15,340 bases of DNA, from positions 1-15,340 of the forward strand of contig JANYAW010000251.1 of the NCBI GenBank assembly GCA_025361105.1. Direction: 5' to 3'. Within the stretch, counting starts at the first letter, position 1. The number at the start of each line of letters is the position of its first letter. Both the position numbers and the translations under genes were made by a program. This DNA is from Rhodocyclaceae bacterium (GTDB lineage: Bacteria > Pseudomonadota > Gammaproteobacteria > Burkholderiales > Rhodocyclaceae). Of this stretch, positions 1-6,700 are shown one piece after another. The notes below the pieces were generated by a model. That model saw only the letters and a program-made list of their open reading frames with translations. It ran no database searches and was not told where the DNA came from.

Positions 1-138
1 ATGGTGATGCCGGGCGACAATATTGCGATGACGGTGAAGCTGATTGCACCAATCGCCATGGAAGAAGGCCTGCGTTTCGCTATCCGTGAGGGTGGTCGGA
101 CGGTCGGCGCTGGTGTCGTCGCTAAAGTTATCGAATAA
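1..138 (+). CDS. tuf: Elongation factor Tu, C-terminal fragment (5' part lies outside the window)
   Basis: The first 45 codons of the window, closed by TAA at 136-138, encode the end of EF-Tu domain 3. Telling segments are MVMPGDN at the start, PIAMEEGLRFAIREGG in the middle and GAGVVAKVIE at the end. EF-Tu carries aminoacyl-tRNA to the ribosomal A site as a GTP complex, in the cytosol. The ATG at position 1 is an internal methionine of the family, not a start codon, so the gene is cut by the window edge. A terminator follows and then trnW, the usual betaproteobacterial arrangement. A second tuf gene begins at 15211, so the organism has two copies. Identity is very secure; which copy would be named tufA or tufB is not decidable here. 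Confidence 0.97.
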   Translation: MVMPGDNIAMTVKLIAPIAMEEGLRFAIREGGRTVGAGVVAKVIE

Positions 139-149
139 GACAAGTAATA

Positions 150-196
150 GCAGATGCGGCGGTGCTTCGGAAACGGAGCGCCGCTTTGCAGTTTTT
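150..196 (+). terminator. Intrinsic terminator after tuf
   Basis: A stem forms from GCGGC (156-160) with GCCGC (180-184), then a GGT bulge (161-163), then GCTTCG (164-169) with CGGAGC (174-179), closed by a GAAA tetraloop (170-173). It can extend outward through 150-154 pairing with 185-189. After two bases comes a run of five T (192-196). This has the shape of a Rho-independent terminator on the + strand and would end the upstream tuf transcript. Its T-run stops only 5 nt before the first base of trnW. Confidence 0.85.
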
Positions 197-201
197 GCCG
201 T

Positions 202-277
202 AGGGGAATAGCTCAATTGGCAGAGCGACGGTCTCCAAAACCGTAGGTTGGGGGTTCGATTCCCTCTTCCCCTGCCA
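202..277 (+). tRNA. trnW: tRNA-Trp, anticodon CCA
   Basis: This 76-nt cloverleaf carries an encoded CCA end (275-277). The acceptor stem AGGGGAA (202-208) pairs perfectly with TTCCCCT (267-273), followed by discriminator G274. The anticodon stem ACGGT/ACCGT (228-232/240-244) encloses loop CTCCAAA, with anticodon CCA at 235-237. The T stem (250-254/262-266, one G-U pair) encloses TTCGATT. It reads UGG codons. It lies between tuf and secE, as in other betaproteobacteria, and secE starts only 24 nt beyond it, so tRNA and secE-nusG mRNA probably share a primary transcript that must be cut at the tRNA 3' end. I see no convincing promoter between the upstream terminator and the tRNA. Confidence 0.98.
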
Positions 278-301
278 CTAGCTAAACGTGACAAAGAGCC
301 A

Positions 302-664
302 ATGACTGAAACGATGGGCGATAATATTAAATTCGGGTTTGCGATGCTCTTGTTAGCGGCGGGCGTTGTGGGTTTTTACATGCTTTCCGACCAAGCGATG
401 ATTGTGCGTGTCCTGTGTATTTTTGCAGGCATTGGCGCAAGTGTTGCGGTGGCTAGATTGACCGCGCCTGGGCAGCAATTTTTTGACTTTGCGCGAGATT
501 CAATCAATGAAACCAGGAAGGTTGTTTGGCCTACTCGTAAAGAGACGATCCAAACGACAGGCGTTGTGTTCCTGTTTGTCCTGGCGATGGCAATTATGCT
601 GTGGGTTACCGATAAGAGTCTGGAATGGCTCCTTTACGACGTGGTGCTGGGATGGAAGAAATGA
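302..664 (+). CDS. secE: Preprotein translocase subunit SecE
   Basis: SecE is an essential inner-membrane subunit of the SecYEG protein-conducting channel; it clamps SecY. The 120-residue product has three predicted membrane segments (about residues 11-28, 34-52 and 87-108), like the three-span enterobacterial form. Between the second and third lies the amphipathic helix with the family signature VVWPTRKE (74-81). I start it at ATG 302. A longer reading from 248 would run through the tRNA 3' half, so it is not credible. ATG 314 is a possible alternative. The ribosome binding site is weak (AAAGAG, 292-297). The TGA stop overlaps the nusG start as ATGA, suggesting translational coupling of the pair. 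Confidence 0.95.
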   Translation: MTETMGDNIKFGFAMLLLAAGVVGFYMLSDQAMIVRVLCIFAGIGASVAVARLTAPGQQFFDFARDSINETRKVVWPTRKETIQTTGVVFLFVLAMAIMLWVTDKSLEWLLYDVVLGWKK

Positions 665-1197
665 CAACAAAACGCTGGTACGTCGTTCACGCTTATTCGG
701 GTTACGAGAAGTCCGTGCAACGCGCGCTTGTGGAGCGAATTGCACGTGCTGGAATGCAAGATAAGTTCGCCCAAATATTGGTGCCGGTTGAAGAAGTCGT
801 TGAAATGAAAAACGGACAGAAAAGTATCTCAGAACGCAAATTTTTCCCAGGCTATGTGTTGGTTGAAATGGACATGGACGACGACTCGTGGCATTTGGTT
901 AAGAGTACGCCAAAAGTGACTGGATTCATTGGTGGCACCGCCAATAAGCCAACGCCGATTTCGCCCAAGGAAGTCGCGAAAATCATGCAGCAAGTTCAGG
1001 ATGGTGTGGAGAAGCCGCGTCCGAAGGTGTTGTTCGAAATTGGTGAAATGGTCAGAGTCAAAGAAGGTCCATTCACCGATTTCAACGGAAATGTCGAAGA
1101 GGTTAATTACGAGAAAAGCCGTATCCGGGTTTCAGTAACGATTTTTGGTCGAGCAACGCCTGTGGAACTGGAATTTGCGCAGATCGAAAAGGCATAG
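661..1197 (+). CDS. nusG: Transcription termination/antitermination factor NusG
   Basis: NusG binds elongating RNA polymerase, reduces pausing, and links it to Rho or to the leading ribosome through S10. From ATG 661 the product is 178 residues. The N-terminal NGN domain (about 4-115) contains WYVVHAYSGYEK and the RKFFPGYVLVEM motif (59-70). The KOW domain (about 125-178) contains GPFTDFNGNVEEV (136-148). ATG 661 overlaps the secE stop in an ATGA arrangement, with GGAAG at 654-658 as a possible binding site. ATG 652, three codons upstream, is an equally legal start giving 181 residues. The cistron sits directly after secE, the near-universal pairing. Function is certain; the exact start is less so. 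Confidence 0.96.
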   Translation: MTTKRWYVVHAYSGYEKSVQRALVERIARAGMQDKFAQILVPVEEVVEMKNGQKSISERKFFPGYVLVEMDMDDDSWHLVKSTPKVTGFIGGTANKPTPISPKEVAKIMQQVQDGVEKPRPKVLFEIGEMVRVKEGPFTDFNGNVEEVNYEKSRIRVSVTIFGRATPVELEFAQIEKA

Positions 1198-1202
1198 GTT
1201 TT

Positions 1203-1229
1203 ACCCTGCCGCAAGGGTTGTTTGCGGCA
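1203..1229 (+). promoter_or_regulatory. Inverted repeat between nusG and rplK (no T-run)
   Basis: TGCCGCAA (1207-1214) and TTGCGGCA (1222-1229) form a perfect 8-bp stem with a 7-nt loop. A smaller, mutually exclusive stem ACCCT/AGGGT (1203-1207/1214-1218) shares the same left arm. No T-run follows on either strand, so this is not a classic terminator. It could be a processing or partial-attenuation element, or part of the L11-L1 mRNA leader, where L1 feedback control acts in E. coli. I could not recognise the L1 target motif itself, nor a convincing promoter in this 93-nt gap. Confidence 0.45.
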
Positions 1230-1290
1230 AATTCGAGGAGCGCAAGTAAGAATTTGAACGCGCGTTAATACTCATCATTAAGGAGCCATC

Positions 1291-1722
1291 ATGGCAAAGA
1301 AGATTGTCGGTTACGTGAAGTTGCAAGTCCCGGCGGGAAAAGCAAATCCCTCGCCCCCAATTGGCCCCGCACTCGGTCAGCGCGGCTTGAATATCATGGA
1401 GTTCTGCAAAGCGTTTAACGCTCAGACGCAAGGCCTCGAGCCTGGCTTGCCGATCCCGGTGGTAATTACTGCATACGCTGACAAGAGCTTCACCTTCATC
1501 ATGAAGACGCCACCGGCGACGATCCTGATTAAGAAGGCGGCTGGGATAACGAAGGGTTCACCGAAACCCCACACGGACAAGGTTGGCAAAATCACCCGCG
1601 CTCAGGCGGAGGAGATTGCCAAAACAAAAATGAAAGATCTGACTGCGGCTGACTTAGACGCAGCGGTGCGTACGGTGGCCGGTTCGGCGCGCAGTATGGG
1701 CATCGTCGTGGAGGGAGTCTAA
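1291..1722 (+). CDS. rplK: 50S ribosomal protein L11
   Basis: L11 binds the GTPase-associated region of 23S rRNA with L10/L12; it helps factor GTPases act and is needed for RelA activation. The 143-residue product has the standard family length. The N-terminal domain carries KLQVPAGKANPSPPIGPALG (residues 11-30), with the proline-rich segment that moves when factors bind. The C-terminal rRNA-binding domain carries GSARSMGIVVEGV at its end. A clear Shine-Dalgarno sequence AAGGAG (1280-1285) precedes ATG 1291. The stop codon is only 2 nt before rplA, whose binding site lies in the last codons of rplK, so L11 and L1 are made as a coupled pair. Confidence 0.98.
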   Translation: MAKKIVGYVKLQVPAGKANPSPPIGPALGQRGLNIMEFCKAFNAQTQGLEPGLPIPVVITAYADKSFTFIMKTPPATILIKKAAGITKGSPKPHTDKVGKITRAQAEEIAKTKMKDLTAADLDAAVRTVAGSARSMGIVVEGV

Positions 1723-1724
1723 TT

Positions 1725-2429
1725 ATGACCAAACTATCAAAACGTGTTCAGGCATCGGTAGCAAAAGTTGATCGCACCAAGGCCTATGCGGTCACCGACG
1801 CACTGGGCTTGGTCAAAGAGTGCGCAACTGCAAAATTTGATGAATCCATCGACGTTGCTGTAAATCTCGGCGTTGATGCCAAAAAGTCAGACCAAACCGT
1901 GCGCGGCTCGGTCGTGTTGCCATCTGGAACCGGAAAAACGGTTCGAGTTGCCGTATTTGCTCAAGGTGAAAAGGCGGAAATCGCTAAGGCAGCTGGTGCT
2001 GATGTAGTAGGTTTTGATGACCTTGCTGCTGAAGTTAAAGCGGGCAACATGAATTTTGACATCGTGATTGCGACCCCTGATGCAATGAAAATTGTTGGTC
2101 AGCTTGGACAAATCCTCGGCCCGCGGGGGCTTATGCCAAATCCGAAAGTTGGTACCGTAACAATGGATGTTGCGACGGCAGTGAAAAATGCCAAGGCTGG
2201 TCAAGTTCAGTACCGAACTGATAAAGCGGGTATCGTTCATTGCACCATCGGACGTGCATCGTTTAGCGTCGAGGCTTTACACAAGAATTTCTCTGCGTTG
2301 CTGGAGGCGCTTCAAAAAGCCAAGCCAGCTTCCTCGAAGGGTCAATACTTAAGAAAGGTGTCGCTGTCTAGCACTATGGGTGCTGGCGTTCGTGTGGATC
2401 AGGCAAGTTTGTCTGTGCAAGCACATTAA
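1725..2429 (+). CDS. rplA: 50S ribosomal protein L1
   Basis: L1 forms the mobile L1 stalk of the large subunit, which handles deacylated tRNA at the E site; in enterobacteria it also represses translation of its own L11-L1 mRNA. The product is 234 residues, matching the usual 230-235. The family signature GQILGPRGLMPNPKVGTV is present near residues 129-146, and the N-terminal block follows MTKLSKR. The binding site GGAGGGAG (1710-1717) lies inside the end of rplK, and the gap between the two genes is 2 nt. Directly after the TAA stop the long hairpin of the L10 leader begins. No oddity is visible in the reading frame. Confidence 0.98.
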   Translation: MTKLSKRVQASVAKVDRTKAYAVTDALGLVKECATAKFDESIDVAVNLGVDAKKSDQTVRGSVVLPSGTGKTVRVAVFAQGEKAEIAKAAGADVVGFDDLAAEVKAGNMNFDIVIATPDAMKIVGQLGQILGPRGLMPNPKVGTVTMDVATAVKNAKAGQVQYRTDKAGIVHCTIGRASFSVEALHKNFSALLEALQKAKPASSKGQYLRKVSLSSTMGAGVRVDQASLSVQAH

Positions 2430-2481
2430 GGACTTTGGGTCGCAGATAACGAATGCTGTTATCTGCGTACCGTCAAAGACC
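2430..2481 (+). promoter_or_regulatory. Long hairpin directly after rplA
   Basis: CGCAGATAAC (2441-2450) and GTTATCTGCG (2458-2467) form a perfect 10-bp stem with loop GAATGCT. It extends through GGT/ACC (2438-2440/2469-2471, one bulged T), CTTTG/CAAAG (2433-2437/2474-2478) and GG/CC at 2430-2431/2480-2481. No T-run follows, so a terminator is unlikely. It may be an RNase III or processing stem, or a regulatory partner of the adjacent L10 leader, since its outer half uses the same bases as the outer helix of the kink-turn. Confidence 0.65.
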
Positions 2482-2537
2482 GCAGGTGTCGGCGAGTAAT
2501 TGCTGACTTAAGTGCGTAAGTGGCCTGCGTAGATGGT
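2469..2537 (+). promoter_or_regulatory. L10 leader (r-protein L10 autoregulatory RNA element)
   Basis: Outer helix ACCGTC (2469-2474) pairs with GATGGT (2532-2537, one G-U). An asymmetric internal loop AAAGAC (2475-2480) faces TA (2530-2531). Inner helix CGCAGG (2481-2486) pairs with CCTGCG (2524-2529). Two small apical stems follow: GTCGGC/GCTGAC (2488-2493/2502-2507) and ACTTA/TAAGT (2506-2510/2517-2521), which overlap by two bases. The CCTGCGTAGA segment and helix-loop-helix layout match my memory of the enterobacterial rplJ leader (Rfam L10_leader), where L10-L7/L12 binds its own mRNA in mimicry of 23S rRNA and blocks translation. The element starts about 190 nt before the rplJ start. Identity comes from recognition and hand-folding, not a covariance search. 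Confidence 0.8.
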
Positions 2538-2579
2538 GTACCCAGAACAGGATATTGCAGCAGTTGATTTTTTGCATAC

Positions 2580-2648
2580 ACCTGATCCAGGTCGCCTTGG
2601 TTGCGGTGGAGTTGAAATTATTTCACCGCGTGTTGACTTGAAAGGAGG
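2580..2648 (+). promoter_or_regulatory. Distal part of rplJ leader: two hairpins and a strong Shine-Dalgarno
   Basis: ACCTG/CAGGT (2580-2584/2588-2592) is a tight small hairpin. GCGGTG/CACCGC (2603-2608/2624-2629) is a second stem ending 13 nt before the purine-rich AGGAGG at 2643-2648. That site is a full-strength Shine-Dalgarno, 8 nt from the GTG start of rplJ, which compensates for the weaker start codon. A run of six T at 2568-2573 lies upstream without an adjacent GC-rich stem, so I do not read it as a terminator. Confidence 0.55.
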
Positions 2649-2656
2649 AAAGACCT

Positions 2657-3157
2657 GTGGGTCTAAATCTTGAAGGAAAAAAGGTCGTTGTTGCGGAAGT
2701 TTCGGTGCAAGTCGCCAGCGCTCAAACGATTGTGATGGCTGAGTACCGAGGCATTGCAGTTGGTGATCTCACCAAGCTGCGTTCAAATGCAAGGCAGTCA
2801 GGCGTTTATTTGCGCGTTTTACGTAATACCTTGGCGCGTCGAGCAATCACCGGTACGAGTTTCGCACCGTTGTCTGACCAGATGACTGGCCCCTTGATTT
2901 ATGGCATGTCGGCTGATCCTGTTGCTGCGGCAAAAGTGCTCAACGATTTTGCAAAGGGGAACGACAAGTTAGTACTCAAAGCGGGTGTTTTTGCTGGGAA
3001 ATTGCTTGACAAAGCAGGCGTCCAAGCTTTGGCTTCAATCCCAAGCCGAGAGGAATTGCTGGCGAAACTGCTTGGCGTGATGATGGCTCCAGTGGCCGGA
3101 TTCGCGGTAGCGCTCGGTGCGCTGGCCAAGCAACGCGAGAACGCAACCGCCCAGTGA
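2657..3157 (+). CDS. rplJ: 50S ribosomal protein L10
   Basis: L10 anchors L7/L12 dimers to the ribosomal stalk and, with L7/L12, is the translational repressor of this operon. The product is 166 residues, close to the family's usual 165. The N-terminal rRNA-binding domain includes AEYRGIAVGDLTKLR and RVLRNTLARRA; the middle shows QMTGPLIYG; the C-terminal helix that carries L7/L12 is the alanine-rich end. Translation starts at GTG 2657, the only sensible start: the protein then begins MGLNLEGKK in line with relatives, and AGGAGG is 8 nt upstream. The gene follows a 227-nt leader and precedes rplL by 42 nt. Confidence 0.97.
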   Translation: MGLNLEGKKVVVAEVSVQVASAQTIVMAEYRGIAVGDLTKLRSNARQSGVYLRVLRNTLARRAITGTSFAPLSDQMTGPLIYGMSADPVAAAKVLNDFAKGNDKLVLKAGVFAGKLLDKAGVQALASIPSREELLAKLLGVMMAPVAGFAVALGALAKQRENATAQ

Positions 3158-3199
3158 CATTAGCGCTTAACTAAATCAATTGAAATTGGAGTAACAAAC

Positions 3200-3568
3200 A
3201 TGGCAATGAGCAAAGAAGACATCCTTGAAGCAGTGAGCAGCATGACTGTTATGGACTTGAACGAACTCGTCAAAGCTTTCGAAGAAAAATTCGGCGTCTC
3301 GGCAGCAGCAATGTCGGTCGCTGGCCCTGCCGCCGCCGCTGCTGTGGTTGAAGAGCAGACTGAATTTACCGTTGTGCTTTTGGCAGCGGGCGAAAAGAAA
3401 GTCGAAGCTATTAAGGTTGTGCGAGCTGCAACCGGTTTGGGTCTTAAGGAAGCAAAGGATCTTGTGGACGGTGCACCAAAACCTGTCAAAGAAGGTATCT
3501 CTAAGGCAGATGCGGAGGCACTACGCAAGCTATTGGAAGATGCTGGCGCGAAGGTCGAAGTCAAGTAA
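3200..3568 (+). CDS. rplL: 50S ribosomal protein L7/L12
   Basis: L7/L12 forms the flexible stalk dimers that recruit and activate EF-G, EF-Tu and other GTPases; it is the only multicopy ribosomal protein. The 122-residue product has a dimerisation domain (about 1-33), an Ala-rich hinge (about 34-52, with AGPAAAAA) and a globular C-terminal domain (53-122) with the factor-binding face around KVVRAATGLGLKEAKDLVDG. TGGAG (3187-3191) precedes ATG 3200; the ATG at 3206 is an internal alternative, but homologues begin with the same M-A-x-SKED pattern. It is higher in demand than its neighbours, and the hairpins after it fit the known need to reduce transcription before rpoB. Confidence 0.98.
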   Translation: MAMSKEDILEAVSSMTVMDLNELVKAFEEKFGVSAAAMSVAGPAAAAAVVEEQTEFTVVLLAAGEKKVEAIKVVRAATGLGLKEAKDLVDGAPKPVKEGISKADAEALRKLLEDAGAKVEVK

Positions 3569-3575
3569 CGCGCTC

Positions 3576-3623
3576 TGGCGAACGCGACACCGAAGTCTGG
3601 TGTCGTGTTCGTCGGTTTGATAT
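3576..3623 (+). terminator. Attenuator-like hairpin between rplL and rpoB
   Basis: GAACGCGACACC (3580-3591) pairs with GGTGTCGTGTTC (3599-3610), 12 bp with one G-U and a GAAGTCT loop. Four further pairs outward (3576-3579 with 3611-3614) bring it to 16 bp. Only a poor T-tract follows (GTTTGATAT, 3615-3623), so termination should be partial. In E. coli an attenuator in the same intercistronic gap lowers rpoBC expression relative to the ribosomal proteins. I infer the same role from position and shape. Confidence 0.65.
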
Positions 3624-3625
3624 GA

Positions 3626-3684
3626 GCCAGTACGCTGGCGGTTAAACGAGAAGGCTGAACTGAAAATGTCCAGCTTTGTCTTCT
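3626..3684 (+). promoter_or_regulatory. Second and third hairpins before rpoB (possible RNase processing region)
   Basis: GCCAG/CTGGC (3626-3630/3635-3639) closes on a TACG tetraloop. Next, AAGGCTG (3651-3657) pairs with CAGCTTT (3671-3677, one G-U) around a 13-nt loop; alternatively AGAAG (3649-3653) pairs with CTTCT (3680-3684) outside the GCTG/CAGC core. In E. coli the rplL-rpoB gap contains an RNase III site, and this stem lies in the same place. The function here is inference. Confidence 0.45.
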
Positions 3685-3717
3685 AATCCTCGAAGTCTGA
3701 AATAGAACGGAGCCAAC

Positions 3718-6700
3718 ATGGCGTATTCCTACACCGAGAAAAAACGTATTCGCAAGAGCTTCGCCAAGCGCGCAAATGTGCTCGACGTGCCTTTTCTTTT
3801 AGCGACTCAAATCGAGTCCTACACGCATTTTCTACAAGCTGAGGTGCCGTCGGCGAAGCGCCGTAACCATGGCTTGCAGGCGGCGTTTACGTCAATCTTC
3901 CCAATAGTTTCGCATTCGGGGAACGCGCGTCTTGAGTTCATCGATTTCATGCTTGGTGAACCAACTTTTGACGTCAAAGAATGCCAACAGCGCGGCTTGA
4001 CGTTCGCCAGCCCGCTTCGTGCGCGCGTTCGCCTTGTGCTCATGGATCGTGAGACCAGTGCCGTCAAGGAAGTAAAGGAGGATCAGCCGTTGTATATGGG
4101 CGAAATTCCCCTAATGACGACCACTGGTTCGTTCGTGATAAATGGTACTGAACGAGTTATTGTTTCCCAGCTGCATCGTTCGCCAGGTGTGTTTTTCGAG
4201 CACGACAAGGGCAAGACCCATAGCTCGGGCAAGCTGCTTTTTTCCGCCCGGATAATCCCGTATCGTGGCTCATGGCTTGACTTTGAATTCGACCCAAAGG
4301 ATTCGTTGTATTTCCGTGTTGATCGTCGTCGGAAAATGCCAGTCACCATATTGCTAAAAGCAATTGGTCTGACATCTGAGCAAATTTTGGCCACTTTCTT
4401 TGAGTTCGATTCTTTCCAATTTGGTAAGAAAGGAATTGATTTCACTGTAGTCCCGGAACGTCTTCGCGGCGAAGTTGCAAAATTTGATATTGTTGATTCG
4501 AGCGGGAAACAGATAGTTGCCAAGGACAAGCGAATTACTGCACGGCACATTCGGGACATGGCCGAGGCTGGAATTAAAAAAATCGCCGTTCCTGAGGAAT
4601 ACCTTATTGATCGGGTGGTTGCCCGTACGATTGTGAACGTTGAAACCGGTGAGATCCTAGCCAACGCCAATGACGAAATTACCGAGGCGCTTTTGGCTAA
4701 ATTGATCGCTGGAGGGGTGACTCAGATTCAGACTTTATTCATCAGCGATCTTGATCGTGGGCCGTATATCTCTTCGACGTTGAGAACTGACGAGACCGCT
4801 GATCAATGGGCAGCACGTGTGGCAATCTACCGGATGATGCGTCCCGGTGAGCCTCCGACCGAAGATGCAGTTGAGACGTTGTTCTACGGTCTTTTCTATT
4901 CCGAGGATCGTTATGATTTGTCGGCGGTCGGTCGAATGAAGTTCAATCGACGTGTCGGTCGTGAGGAAATTGAAGGTTCCGGTGTGTTGTCAAATCAAGA
5001 CATTCTTGATGTCGTTCGAATTTTGGTTGAACTTCGCAACGGTCGTGGAGAAGTTGACGATATCGATCATTTGGGTAATCGTCGTGTTCGATCTGTCGGT
5101 GAGCTTGCCGAAAATCAGTTCCGTGCAGGTTTGGTTCGTGTTGAGCGAGCTGTTAAGGAACGACTGAATCAGGCAGAAAGTGACAACTTGATGCCGCATG
5201 ATCTAATCAACGCGAAGCCAATATCCGCTGCGATTAAAGAGTTTTTCGGGTCAAGTCAGTTGTCGCAGTTTATGGATCAGACAAATCCGCTTTCCGAAAT
5301 TACGCACAAGCGACGTGTTTCAGCGCTTGGGCCTGGCGGTCTTACACGGGAACGTGCTGGATTTGAAGTGCGTGACGTTCACCCGACGCACTACGGCCGC
5401 GTTTGCCCAATCGAGACGCCTGAAGGCCCAAATATCGGCTTGATAAATTCGCTTGCCCTCTACGCGAGGACCAATGAATATGGGTTTATGGAAACGCCAT
5501 ATCGTAAAGTCGAATCAAGTCGCGTGACCAATGAAATTGTTTATCTCTCCGCGATTGAAGAAGGGAAATACGTTATTGCGCAGGCAAATGCGCAGCTCGA
5601 CAAAAATGGAAAGCTCGTCGATGCGCTAGTCTCATGCCGCCTCAAGGGCGAGTTTGAGCTTAAGGAGCCCACTGAAGTCCAGTACATGGACGTTGCGCCA
5701 AGTCAAATTGTCTCCGTTGCTGCATCGTTGATTCCCTTCCTTGAGCATGACGACGCGAATCGCGCATTGATGGGTGCCAACATGCAACGTCAGGCTGTTC
5801 CGTGCCTGCGACCAGAAAAAGCGCTTGTCGGTACGGGAATCGAACGTACAGTTGCGGTCGACTCCGGAACTGCTGTTCAGGCGCTGCGAGGAGGAGTCGT
5901 AGACTATGTGGACGCGGATCGCATCGTTGTACGTGTGAATGACCGCGAAACTGTGCCTGGTGAGGTTGGCGTCGACATTTACAATTTGATCAAGTACACG
6001 CGGTCTAATCAAAACACGAACATCAATCAACGGCCAATCGTCAAGATCGGAGATCAAATTTCAAAAGGGGATGTCGTTGCCGACGGGGCGTCGACAGACC
6101 TCGGTGAGCTTGCTCTTGGACAGAATATGCTGGTTGCGTTTATGCCATGGAATGGCTACAACTTTGAAGATTCCATTTTGATTTCAGAACGGGTTGTGGC
6201 GGATGACCGTTTTACCTCAATCCACATCGAAGAACTGACTGTCGTTGCGCGAGACACAAAACTTGGAGCTGAGGAAATTTCACCCGATATCGCTACTTTG
6301 GGAGAGTCTCAGTTGGGTCGTCTCGATGAGTCGGGCATTATCCATATTGGTGCCGAGGTAGATGCTGGTGATGTTTTGGTCGGTAAAGTGACGCCTAAGG
6401 GTGAAACGCAGTTAACGCCGGAAGAAAAACTACTGCGTGCGATTTTCGGCGAAAAAGCATCCGACGTGAAGGACACATCACTGCGTGTACCATCCGGGAT
6501 GTCTGGGACAGTAATTGATGTCCACGTATTTACGCGTGAGGGAATTGAGCGCGACAAACGCGCTCAGGCCATCATTGACGACATGTTGAAAAGCTACAAG
6601 CAGGATCTTGCCGATCAACTTCGAATTGTTGAGCGTGACACATTTTCTCGTATCGAAAAACTTTTGCTCAACAAGCTTGCCGCCAAAGGCCCAAAGAAGT

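Noticed and set aside
1..3. ATG at position 1 as a start codon
   Set aside because: It is an internal Met of EF-Tu domain 3; the gene continues upstream of the window.
248..301. Upstream extension of secE from ATG 248
   Set aside because: The extra 18 codons lie over the 3' half of tRNA-Trp and the spacer; homologous SecE proteins do not have them.
625..660. Longer nusG starting at ATG 625
   Set aside because: It would add residues unlike any NusG and overlap secE by 40 nt; ATG 661 or 652 fit the family better.
1247..1253. TAAGAAT before rplK as a -10 element with TTGCGG as -35
   Set aside because: Spacer is 19 bp and both hexamers match poorly; not strong enough to call.
2568..2573. Run of six T in the rplJ leader as an intrinsic terminator
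   Set aside because: No GC-rich stem abuts it; the L10 element ends about 30 nt upstream. Attenuation there is not supported.
4083..4670. 195-codon open frame on the - strand inside rpoB
   Set aside because: Antisense shadow of a strongly conserved gene; composition is low-complexity Ser/Arg-rich, with no family resemblance and no own binding site.
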